DNA of 50,981 nucleotides from an uncultured Oscillospiraceae bacterium (lineage in GTDB: Bacteria; Bacillota; Clostridia; Oscillospirales; Oscillospiraceae), in the NCBI GenBank assembly GCA_947632155.1, contig CANROF010000010.1, positions 1 through 50,981 of the forward strand, written 5' to 3'. Of this stretch, positions 15,456 through 22,738 are shown in pieces; the stretch's first letter is position 1; every line of letters begins with the position of its first letter. Below the pieces are notes generated by a model. That model made no database searches. It was not told the DNA's origin and was given only the letters and a program-made list of their open reading frames with translations. A program made the position numbers and the translations under genes.

Positions 15456-17059
15456 ACGAGAGAAGTCTGCGCCTTTTGACGTCCATCGGCGAGATAGGCC
15501 CCGACCTTGCGGAAGAGGCCGCCGGGGAGATGGGGCGGAAAGCTAAGAAAAAGCGCGGGAGACGGGCGCTTATCGCGTCCCTGTCGGCCGCGGCCGCGGC
15601 GGCGGTGGCGCTCGCGGTGGGATTTTACCTCATTCCCACGGGCGGCCGCTCCGGCGGCTCCAATGTGAAAGGCCGGGGCGGGCCGGGGAGCTACATTTTC
15701 TACGAGGGGCCGGTCCTGCCGCTGACTTTGCGGGAGGCGGACGGGAGCGTCAGCGCCCAGCGTTCCGTGACCCTGGACTTTTCCGCCTGGGACGAGGACA
15801 AAACGCAGATGCGCGTTTTAGACAGCTATGTTCTGACCAACGCCTCCGGGGAGGACCGGACGGTGGATATCCTCTATCCGTTCATTGAGCGGTTTTACGA
15901 TGTGGCGGAGAAGCGGCCGAAGCTCTCGCTTGACGGAGCGGAGCCGGAAACCGCCCTCATCGCCGGCTACTACGCCGGGGGCTACGAGGGGGCCTGGAAG
16001 GGGAGCATCGGCGGGGACGAGAACGACGGCAGCGTCAACATGGACTACCCCGACTCCTGGGAGGACTACCGGGATCTGCTGGCAGGAAGCGGTTATTTTG
16101 ACGCCGCGGTGAGCCCGTACCCCAATCTTACCGGCGTGACCGCGTATGTCTACGATTTGACGGACCCCTGGTACACCTTGGCGGAGGGGCAGGAGGCGGC
16201 GAGCCCTGTGCTGAGGCTCAGCTTTGACCTTGATTTTTCCAAAACGCGGCTTCTCTACGCCGGGGACATCTCCGGCTGGACGGTGGACCGGGAGGCGGGG
16301 TACATGGAGTACCTCTACCACATCCCCCGCAAGACCAATGGCTCTTATCAGGACGACGGGCACAGGACCTTCATCGCCGTGGGGGAGGACCCGGGGGAGC
16401 CCAAGATTCAGGGCTATACCTCCGCCCAGGACAACGCCCGGCCCGTGGAGGCCGGAGCCGCGGTGACAAGGCGGGAGATGGACCTGGAGGCGTACATGCG
16501 CGCCCTGGCCCTGGAGGAATACGCGGGGTTTGACGGCCGGGACGGGCGGCCGGACTTTGAGACGGTCTTCGGGCAGTTCAAGCTGTGGCTCGTCACCGAC
16601 GGGCCCCTGGCCCCGGAGCCGAAGGAGCGGTACATGGACGGCGGCCTTTGGTTTTCCGAGGTGGCAAGCGTGGACCGGGTGATGTGGCTGGAGGCGCAGA
16701 TCACCGTCCCCGCGGGCGCCTCCGTCAACCTGACGGCGGAGCTTGTAAAGGAGGGCAGCTCAGACCCCTTTGCGTCTAAGCAAAGCGTCGGGGGCGCTTC
16801 GGAGTATGAGCTTGCCACCCGCGTGGGGTCCTGCCTCGCCTTCGCCTCCCAGTCCGCCACATTGGAGGACGGGGGAAAGGTGGAGATCGTCCGCCAAAAC
16901 TTCGGCTTTGACCCGGAAAACGGCGTGAGGACCGTGGAGCTCACGGACGACATCTACTTTTTAGCGGTCAGAGACAGAGCCAACAGCAGCAATTCAGCCT
17001 GTCGGAAAAGCCCTGACGGGCTTTTCCGACAAGGGGAACGTGCGGGAAATTTACGCTGA
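15452..17059 (+). CDS. Membrane-anchored partner of the ECF sigma factor (anti-sigma-like)
   Basis: 535 residues. The start ATG overlaps the sigma-factor stop, so the pair is translationally coupled. A short cytoplasmic segment (about 1-45, with LLTSIGEIGPDLAEEAA as in clostridial anti-sigma/DUF-type partners) is followed by one transmembrane helix (about 46-66). A large extracytoplasmic beta-rich domain of no recognised family follows. The topology suits a sensor that holds the sigma factor at the membrane, but binding is inferred from operon position. The last 21 codons and the TGA stop lie inside HRE copy 2 (from 16997); the native C-terminus was probably near DRANSSN and has been replaced. 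Confidence 0.8.
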   Translation: MNERSLRLLTSIGEIGPDLAEEAAGEMGRKAKKKRGRRALIASLSAAAAAAVALAVGFYLIPTGGRSGGSNVKGRGGPGSYIFYEGPVLPLTLREADGSVSAQRSVTLDFSAWDEDKTQMRVLDSYVLTNASGEDRTVDILYPFIERFYDVAEKRPKLSLDGAEPETALIAGYYAGGYEGAWKGSIGGDENDGSVNMDYPDSWEDYRDLLAGSGYFDAAVSPYPNLTGVTAYVYDLTDPWYTLAEGQEAASPVLRLSFDLDFSKTRLLYAGDISGWTVDREAGYMEYLYHIPRKTNGSYQDDGHRTFIAVGEDPGEPKIQGYTSAQDNARPVEAGAAVTRREMDLEAYMRALALEEYAGFDGRDGRPDFETVFGQFKLWLVTDGPLAPEPKERYMDGGLWFSEVASVDRVMWLEAQITVPAGASVNLTAELVKEGSSDPFASKQSVGGASEYELATRVGSCLAFASQSATLEDGGKVEIVRQNFGFDPENGVRTVELTDDIYFLAVRDRANSSNSACRKSPDGLFRQGERAGNLR

Positions 17060-17196
17060 ATTTTGCGAAATTCAGCGTAAACTTCCCTGCTGTCGCCCTG
17101 CGCGCCGCCGTAGGCGGCACTTGTGCGACAAAAGGGATTTTTTCCAAGGCACATGTCCTTGGAAAAAATATTGAATTTGAGTTTTTTGACAACCTG
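16997..17196 (+). repeat. Hairpin-rich element HRE, copy 2
   Basis: About 200 bp. Stem 1: GTCGGAAAAGCCC-TGAC-GGGCTTTTCCGAC (17001-17030, 13 bp). Stem 2: TTTACGCTGAATTT with AAATTCAGCGTAAA. Stem 3: TGTCGC...GCGACA enclosing a CGCCGCC/GGCGGC inner stem. Stem 4: TTTTTTCCAAGG with CCTTGGAAAAAA. It ends GAGTTTTTTGACAACCTG directly before a terminator hairpin. It lies in the same orientation as the gene it invades and supplies its stop codon. Confidence 0.85.
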
Positions 17197-17197
17197 A

Positions 17198-17230
17198 AAC
17201 CGCCTTCTCGCGTGGGAGGGCGGTTTTTTG
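17198..17230 (+). terminator. Terminator of the sigma-factor operon
   Basis: AACCGCC / GGCGGTT stem (17198-17204 with 17219-17225), followed by TTTTG. It lies immediately past HRE copy 2. Nothing else is seen between here and 17252. Confidence 0.75.
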
Positions 17231-17252
17231 TCAGAAAAATTCCAATTTTGTG

Positions 17253-17281
17253 TTGGTTTGTTTACATTCGCGTGGTATAAT
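17253..17281 (+). promoter_or_regulatory. Distal promoter of the GH3 gene
   Basis: TTGGTT (17253-17258), 17-bp spacer, TATAAT (17276-17281), with an extended -10 TGG just before it. Confidence 0.75.
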
Positions 17282-17383
17282 ATCCACAGAGCGGATATTA
17301 TCCTTGATTTAACGCCGTTTTTCTCCCCGGCTTCGCCGGGAACCGAAAAACATGGCGAATATACCATCCCCGCTTTGCGGGTA

Positions 17384-17392
17384 TGGTATAAT
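17384..17392 (+). promoter_or_regulatory. Proximal extended -10 promoter of the GH3 gene
   Basis: TGG-TATAAT (17384-17392) with no good -35. The sequence TGGTATAATATCC is shared with the distal promoter, so the GH3 gene may have two start sites. The region between them (17282-17383) has a short AT-rich dyad and no gene. Confidence 0.5.
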
Positions 17393-17435
17393 ATCCGTGT
17401 TATAAACCTTAAAAAGGCCGGAGGAGGGCGGGAAA

Positions 17436-18722
17436 ATGGGCGCGAAGAAAAATATTTGCCTTGCGCTGGCGCTTTTGCTGCTTTTTTGCGCCTCCGGCTG
17501 CGGGGCCGGGGATGGGCCGGATACGCCGGGGGACGTGACGCCGGCGGAGCCTGCGCCTTCCGGGCCCGAAAAGCCTGTCCCGGAGGCGCCGGAGGGCGGC
17601 GGGAGCGAGGAGCCGCCGCCGGAGCCGGAGCCAGAGAAGTCCGGGGATGAGAGGATCGCCGAAAAGCTGGCCTCCATGACCCTCCGGGAGAAGGTGGGAC
17701 AGCTCTTCATCGTCCGCCCCAACGCCATTTATGCGGCCGCCTCCGGCGCTGAGGCCGGCGATGTCCCGGTGACGGAGCTCACGGAGGAGATGGCCCAGGC
17801 GCTGAAGCTCTACCCCGTAGGCGGATTTGCCATGTTCTGGCAAAATATAACGGGGCCGGAGCAAATTACCGCCTTTATCGCCGACCTCCAGGCCGCCAGC
17901 GGCCTGCCGCTTTTCATCGCCGCGGACGAGGAGGGCGGCCAAATCGCGAGGCTCGCCAACACCCCGGCCTTCGACCTTCCCAAATTCGAGAGCCCCGCCG
18001 CGGTGGGGGCGTCCGGCGATACGGAAAAGGCATACGCTATGGGCCGGACCATCGGCGAATACATGCGCGGGTACGGCTTCAACATGGATTTTGCCCCGGT
18101 GGCGGACGTGAACACCAACCCCGATAACCCGGTGATCGGCGACCGGGCCTTCTCGGACCTGCCCATCGCCGCCGCCGAGATGGCCGAGGCCATGGCGGAG
18201 GGACTGCGCGGGGAGGGGGTGATCCCCGTGTTCAAGCACTTCCCCGGCCACGGCGACACCGGGGAGGACAGCCACACCGGAATGGCCGTCAGCGCAAAGA
18301 GCCGCGAGGCCATGGAGGCGTGCGAGTTTATCCCGTTTTTGCGCGCGCGGGACGACGAGTGCGTAATGGTGGGCCACATTACGGCGCCCGGACTTTCCGA
18401 CGACGGCCTCCCGGCCTCGCTGTCCAGGCAGATCGTCACCGGGATACTCCGGCGGGAGCTTGATTTTCAGGGCCTTATCATAACGGACGCGCTGGAGATG
18501 GGCGCCGTCTCCGGAACATACGGCGGGGGAGAGGCCGCGTTGGCGGCGTTCCTCGCCGGGTGCGATATACTGCTCATGCCGGAGGACCTGCCCGCGGCCT
18601 TTGAGGCGCTGCTGTCCGCCGCGGAGTCCGGGGAGATAAGCCCGGAGCGCCTTGACGAGAGCGTGGCGCGGATCCTTGCTTTCAAGGAAGCTTACCTGAA
18701 CTGGCCGGAGCCGGAAAGCTGA
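17436..18722 (+). CDS. Glycoside hydrolase family 3 lipoprotein, beta-N-acetylhexosaminidase (NagZ-like)
   Basis: 428 residues. A signal peptide with lipobox CASGC is followed by a Pro/Glu-rich stalk (about 24-70) and then a GH3 N-terminal barrel. The loop KHFPGHGDT (267-275) with following DSH is the mark of the hexosaminidase branch, in which an Asp-His pair is the acid/base. ITDALEM places the nucleophile at Asp351. The second GH3 domain is absent, as in NagZ and single-domain hexosaminidases. Probable role: removal of terminal GlcNAc from muropeptides or other glycans at the cell surface. Start chosen from GGAGGAGGG 8 nt upstream. The fba gene follows under its own promoter. Confidence 0.92.
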   Translation: MGAKKNICLALALLLLFCASGCGAGDGPDTPGDVTPAEPAPSGPEKPVPEAPEGGGSEEPPPEPEPEKSGDERIAEKLASMTLREKVGQLFIVRPNAIYAAASGAEAGDVPVTELTEEMAQALKLYPVGGFAMFWQNITGPEQITAFIADLQAASGLPLFIAADEEGGQIARLANTPAFDLPKFESPAAVGASGDTEKAYAMGRTIGEYMRGYGFNMDFAPVADVNTNPDNPVIGDRAFSDLPIAAAEMAEAMAEGLRGEGVIPVFKHFPGHGDTGEDSHTGMAVSAKSREAMEACEFIPFLRARDDECVMVGHITAPGLSDDGLPASLSRQIVTGILRRELDFQGLIITDALEMGAVSGTYGGGEAALAAFLAGCDILLMPEDLPAAFEALLSAAESGEISPERLDESVARILAFKEAYLNWPEPES

Positions 18723-18742
18723 ATCTTTTCCGATTTTGATAC

Positions 18743-18770
18743 TTGAATTGATGCGGGAGTATGGTATAAT
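18743..18770 (+). promoter_or_regulatory. fba promoter
   Basis: TTGAAT (18743-18748), 16-bp spacer, TATAAT (18765-18770) with extended TGG. It starts 21 bases after the GH3 stop. Confidence 0.85.
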
Positions 18771-18821
18771 AAACCCATCAAGTCCCCGGCACAATTTTTG
18801 AGATACAGGAGATGGATAATT

Positions 18822-19790
18822 ATGCCTTTAGTAACAACCACCGAGATGTTCAAAAAAGCCTATGACGGCGGCTACGCCGTGGGCGCCTTTAACGTCAACA
18901 ATATGGAGATCGTCCAGGGCATCACCGAGGCCGCCCGGGAGCAGCACGCGCCGCTGATTCTCCAAGTCTCCAAGGGCGCCCGGGCCTACGCCAACCACAC
19001 CTACCTTGTGAAGCTGGTGGAGGCCGCCGTTATCGAGTGCCCCGACATCCCCATCGCCCTCCATCTGGACCACGGCCCGGACTTTGAGACTTGCAAGTCC
19101 TGCATCGACGGCGGCTTCACCTCCGTGATGATCGACGCCAGCTCCAAGCCCTTTGCCGAGAATATCGAGATCACCCGTAAGGTCGTGGAGTACGCCCACG
19201 ACCACGGCGTCGTCGTGGAGGCGGAGCTCGGGTCCCTGGCCGGCGTGGAGGACGAGGTCAACGTCTCCGCCGAGGACTCCAGCTACACCCGCCCCGAGGA
19301 GGTGGAGGAGTTCGTCTCCAAGACCGGCTGCGACTCCCTGGCCATCGCCATTGGCACCAGCCACGGCGCGTACAAGTTCACCGCCGCCCAGTGCACCCGC
19401 AACGAGCAGGGCGTTCTGGTGCCGCCTCCGCTGCGGTTCGACATTCTTGAGGAAGTATCCCGCCGTCTGCCCGGATTCCCCATCGTCCTCCACGGCTCCT
19501 CCAGCGTGCCCCAGGAATTCGTGAAGATGATCAATGAAAACGGCGGCAAGATGCCGGACGCCGTGGGCATCCCCGAGGAGCAGCTTAGAAAGGCCGCCAC
19601 CCTGTCGGTGTGCAAGATCAACATCGACTCCGATCTGCGCCTCGCCATGACCGGCTCCATCCGCAGGTATTTCGCGGAGCACCCGGACCACTTCGACCCC
19701 CGCCAGTACCTGACCCCCGCCCGCGCCAACATCAAGGCCATCGTCACCCACAAGCTCATCGACGTCCTGGGCTGCGCCGGGAAAGCGTAA
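18822..19790 (+). CDS. fba: Class II fructose-1,6-bisphosphate aldolase family protein
   Basis: 322 residues. Class II hallmarks: GAFNVNNMEIVQGI, the Zn/catalytic HLDHGPD (81-87, Asp83 and His84), VEAELGSLAGVEDE (metal-binding Glu), GTSHGAYKF, a VLHGSSS block and INIDSDLRLA. It cleaves fructose-1,6-bisphosphate to dihydroxyacetone phosphate and glyceraldehyde-3-phosphate in cytoplasmic glycolysis and runs in reverse in gluconeogenesis. Tagatose- or other ketose-bisphosphate use cannot be excluded from sequence. AGGAGATGG ribosome site; own promoter and terminator, so monocistronic. The unusually C-rich codon ends suggest high expression. Confidence 0.93.
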   Translation: MPLVTTTEMFKKAYDGGYAVGAFNVNNMEIVQGITEAAREQHAPLILQVSKGARAYANHTYLVKLVEAAVIECPDIPIALHLDHGPDFETCKSCIDGGFTSVMIDASSKPFAENIEITRKVVEYAHDHGVVVEAELGSLAGVEDEVNVSAEDSSYTRPEEVEEFVSKTGCDSLAIAIGTSHGAYKFTAAQCTRNEQGVLVPPPLRFDILEEVSRRLPGFPIVLHGSSSVPQEFVKMINENGGKMPDAVGIPEEQLRKAATLSVCKINIDSDLRLAMTGSIRRYFAEHPDHFDPRQYLTPARANIKAIVTHKLIDVLGCAGKA

Positions 19791-19809
19791 AGAACATAAG
19801 ATACTTTAT

Positions 19810-19838
19810 GAAAGCGGCGTAAAAGCCGCTTTCGTTTT
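19810..19838 (+). terminator. fba terminator
   Basis: GAAAGCGGC / GCCGCTTTC (19810-19818 with 19825-19833), loop GTAAAA, then GTTTTC. Confidence 0.85.
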
Positions 19839-19853
19839 CAGGCAGGTGAGCCC

Positions 19854-21794
19854 ATGGAAGAGAAAGATAAGGATATTTCGAATCTGGACCTTGACGGTGC
19901 GGAGGACTACGCCCCGGAGGGCGGCTTTGACCTGGAGGACATCCTGAACGAGGATTTTTCCGCCTCCGGGGACGCCGGTCCCGCGCCGGATGCCGGGAGC
20001 GGCGCCCCGGAGCCCGGCAGGCCCCGGAGTACCCGGGGCGCCCACCGCGCCGGGGGCTCCGGCGCCAAAAAGTCCCCGCCGCCCAGGCGCCGGCGCAGAC
20101 CGTCCCCGCCGGCGGAGAGAGAATCCCGCCCCGCGCCGGAGCCGGAAACGCCCGTGGGGGAGCCGGAGGAGGAGTCCCCGGCCCAGCCGCTGCGAATACC
20201 CAACATCCCCGGCAAGGCCCTGGCGCTTCTGGCCGACGTCGCTCTGGCGGCGGTGCTGGTGTGCGTGGCGCTGAGGGTGAAGCTCCCCGGGAACGCCCGT
20301 ATGGCCCTCACCGCCGGCGGCATCGCCCTTTCGTGCCTTCCCATGGTCTTTATGAGCCTGGAGACGCTTCGGGAGCGCAGCCGCGTCCCGGCGCCGCTGA
20401 TCATGCTCCTGGCGGTGGCCGTCATGGCCGCGTCCGGCGGGGTCATCGAGGCCACGGTCACCGCGGTATTCTTCAATCTGGCCGCCGCGGCGATGGAGCT
20501 CTTTTTCCGGCGGGAGCTGTCGCTGTCCGCCGGGCGGCTGGAGGAAAAGGGCAAGGACCTGGACCCGGCGCTCCGGGAGCGCCTTGACGCGCTTTTGCGG
20601 GAGGCCTCCTACCGGCGGGTCAGGCCCATCGTGAAGCAGCGGGAGATCGAGCGCTTCGTCGTGCTGGGCGTGGTACTGCTGGCGGTGCTTTTCGGCGGGA
20701 TCGTCCCGCTGATCGACGACCTCCTCTTCACCAAATGGCTGGCGCGGGCCGCGGCGCTTTTGGCGGTGTGCGTGTACACCGGGGAGTCCCAGATACTGAT
20801 GACGCTCCTGAACGCCGCCGAGTCCGCGGCGGGGGAGGGCATCTACTTCACCGGCTCCGCCGCCATGTCCGCCGCCACCGAGGTCACCAGCGTCATCTTC
20901 AACAAATCCGGGACCCTCACCGACGGGCGCTACAGGGTCACGAACGTGGACCCCGTGCGCCTGACGCCGGAGCAGGTGCTGTTCTTAGCGGCCTACGCCG
21001 TGGCGTGGTCGGACCACCCGCTGGCTGTGGCCATCCGGGAGGCCGCGGGGGAGGAGCCGGACAAATCCCGCATCCCGCGCCACACCGAGCGTGAGGGCCT
21101 GGGGACCGTGGTCTTTTTGGACGACCAGATCATGCTCTCCGCCGGGAATATCGAGCTCATGGAGGGGCTGGGCGTCAAGGGCGACATGTACATCCCCGGC
21201 GACACCTGCGTCTTCGTGGCGGTGGACAACATCTGCGTTGGGCGCATCGACCTGAGGGACGAGCTCAAGGAGGACGCCGCCACGGTGGTCCATGAGCTTC
21301 GCAGGCTCCGCGTGGCCAACGTGGCCCTGATGACCGGCGACAACGCCCTCAACGCCACCAACACCGGCCGGAGGCTGGGCATCGCGGAGATCTACTCCGA
21401 CTGCCGCCCCGCCGACAAGGTGGAGAGGCTTCAGTACATCCTGGACAGCCAGGAGCGCGACGACCGCCTGATGGCGGTGAGCTCCGCCGGCCGGGACAGA
21501 GAGCTTTTGGAGATGGCCAACGTCAGCGCGAGCCTTGGCATGGGCCCGGAGGTCACCGGCGCGTTTCCGGATATTGTTATAACCTCCGGGAAGCTTGCGG
21601 ACCTCACCCGGTCCATACGCATCTCCAAGCGCGCCCGCTCCGACGTCTCGGTGAGCTTCCTGGCCGCCACGGCCGCCAGGGTCCTGTGCGCGCTTTTTGC
21701 GGTGATGGGCGTCCTGGGCCTCTGGAGCGTCACGGCCCTTATGCTGGCCGCGGACCTTGCGGTGTTCCTCATCTCCTTCGTCAGCGACAGGTGA
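19854..21794 (+). CDS. P1B-type P-ATPase-like membrane protein lacking catalytic residues (pseudoenzyme)
   Basis: 646 residues. The first about 110 are disordered (acidic, then Pro/Arg-rich). Hydrophobic segments follow at about 118-140, 147-170, 178-213, 266-312 and 600-645. The core aligns with heavy-metal P-type ATPases: SGTLTDG at the phosphorylation loop, SDHPLAVAI (about 384), MTGDN (493-497) and CRPADKVERLQ. However, the DKTGT aspartate is Asn350 (FNKSGTLT), the CPC metal site is CVY, GDGxND is SAGRDRE (about 544-550), and the actuator domain with TGES is replaced by a short charged helix (about 215-262). It should not form a phosphoenzyme or pump. A scaffold or sensor role is inference. 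Monocistronic, UUCG-loop terminator. Confidence 0.85.
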   Translation: MEEKDKDISNLDLDGAEDYAPEGGFDLEDILNEDFSASGDAGPAPDAGSGAPEPGRPRSTRGAHRAGGSGAKKSPPPRRRRRPSPPAERESRPAPEPETPVGEPEEESPAQPLRIPNIPGKALALLADVALAAVLVCVALRVKLPGNARMALTAGGIALSCLPMVFMSLETLRERSRVPAPLIMLLAVAVMAASGGVIEATVTAVFFNLAAAAMELFFRRELSLSAGRLEEKGKDLDPALRERLDALLREASYRRVRPIVKQREIERFVVLGVVLLAVLFGGIVPLIDDLLFTKWLARAAALLAVCVYTGESQILMTLLNAAESAAGEGIYFTGSAAMSAATEVTSVIFNKSGTLTDGRYRVTNVDPVRLTPEQVLFLAAYAVAWSDHPLAVAIREAAGEEPDKSRIPRHTEREGLGTVVFLDDQIMLSAGNIELMEGLGVKGDMYIPGDTCVFVAVDNICVGRIDLRDELKEDAATVVHELRRLRVANVALMTGDNALNATNTGRRLGIAEIYSDCRPADKVERLQYILDSQERDDRLMAVSSAGRDRELLEMANVSASLGMGPEVTGAFPDIVITSGKLADLTRSIRISKRARSDVSVSFLAATAARVLCALFAVMGVLGLWSVTALMLAADLAVFLISFVSDR

Positions 21795-21831
21795 CTATAT
21801 AAGCTTAACTAATATATTAATATGTATAAAT

Positions 21832-21863
21832 GCGGAAGGCCTTCGGGTCTTCCGCGTTTTTTT
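21832..21863 (+). terminator. Terminator of the P-ATPase-like gene
   Basis: Ten-pair stem (21832-21841 with 21846-21855) closed by a TTCG tetraloop, followed by GTTTTTTT. Confidence 0.9.
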
Positions 21864-21892
21864 GCTTTATTAGTATAAAGCATAATGTTTCC

Positions 21893-22543
21893 ATGCTCCC
21901 GAAAACGGACGCGGGAAAAGATAGGGGAAGGGAGGGATTTAAGATAGATATATTGGGTTATGTCCGTGTCAGCACACGGGAACAGAACGAGGACCGGCAA
22001 CTCATCGCCATGCGCGAGGCCAACGTCCCGGAGAAAAATATCTATATAGACAAGCAGTCGGGCAAGGACTTCGAGCGGCCCCAATACAAGCGCCTCACCC
22101 GGAGGATGCGGCGGGACGACCTCTTGTTTATCAAGAGCATCGACCGCCTGGGCCGGGATTACGGCGAGATATTGGAGCAATGGCGGATACTGACCAAAGA
22201 AAAGGGCGTGGACATCGTGGTGCTGGACATACCGCTTTTGGATACCCGCCGGGGAAAGGACCTGATGGGGACGTTCCTTTCGGACATTGTATTGCAGGTG
22301 CTGAGCTTCGTGGCGGAGAACGAGCGGACCAACATCCGCCAGCGCCAGGCGGAGGGCATCGCGGCGGCAAAGGTCCGGGGCGTGCGCTTCGGACGTCCGG
22401 CCGTACCGCTTCCGGAGAACTTTTACGAGGTCCACCGGGCCTGGCGTGACAAAAAAATAACCCTCCCCGCCGCCGCCCAAATGTGCGCCATGCCGGAGGG
22501 CACCTTCTACTCCAAAGCCAGAAAATTTGAAAAAGGGGAATAA
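21893..22543 (+). CDS. Serine recombinase (resolvase/invertase family)
   Basis: The catalytic N-terminal domain shows ILGYVRVSTREQNEDRQL with the nucleophilic Ser, IDKQSGKDFERPQ, FIKSIDRLGRDYGEI, and a helix E region ending in ENERTNIRQRQAEGI. A short C-terminal helix-turn-helix (about LPAAAQMCAMPEGTFYSKARK) binds the site. Length fits small DNA invertases such as Hin/Gin/Mpi and Tn3 resolvases. The start is uncertain: ATG 21893 lacks a ribosome site, while GGGAGGG (21930-21936) precedes no ATG or GTG; a start near TTG 21953 is possible and would keep the full domain. It ends 20 bp before inverted repeats that enclose a promoter, so it is the obvious candidate to invert it. Confidence 0.88.
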   Translation: MLPKTDAGKDRGREGFKIDILGYVRVSTREQNEDRQLIAMREANVPEKNIYIDKQSGKDFERPQYKRLTRRMRRDDLLFIKSIDRLGRDYGEILEQWRILTKEKGVDIVVLDIPLLDTRRGKDLMGTFLSDIVLQVLSFVAENERTNIRQRQAEGIAAAKVRGVRFGRPAVPLPENFYEVHRAWRDKKITLPAAAQMCAMPEGTFYSKARKFEKGE

Positions 22544-22563
22544 TCAAAGCGAAACAAAATTTG

Positions 22564-22694
22564 TAAAGGTGTACTTTTGCAAATTTGGGCATAATTTCCG
22601 CTTCTCCCTTATTATACACCCTCTCTGCTGATTTTGCAATAAAAAATCTACATAACGAATTGCTTTTTATGCCGTTTGCAAAAGTACACTTTTT
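22564..22694. promoter_or_regulatory. Invertible promoter cassette with flanking inverted repeats
   Basis: Inverted repeats 22564-22583 and 22675-22694 match at 18 of 20 positions, with GTGTACTTTTGCAAA perfect in both. They enclose 91 AT-rich bases holding a leftward near-consensus promoter and no gene. Placement beside a serine recombinase and directly upstream of a surface-polysaccharide/S-layer operon is the classic layout of a phase-variable promoter. In this sequence the promoter points away from the operon (OFF). Confidence 0.75.
22611..22639 (-). promoter_or_regulatory. Promoter inside the invertible segment, firing leftward
   Basis: Minus strand TTGCAA (22639-22634), 17-bp spacer, TATAAT (22616-22611). 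As assembled it would transcribe towards the 3' end of the recombinase gene in antisense. After inversion it would give a leader of roughly 110-120 nt to the ligase start. Confidence 0.8.
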
Positions 22695-22738
22695 AAAAAT
22701 CATTATTTTAATGAGAGCAAACTGTGGAGCTAATTGAG

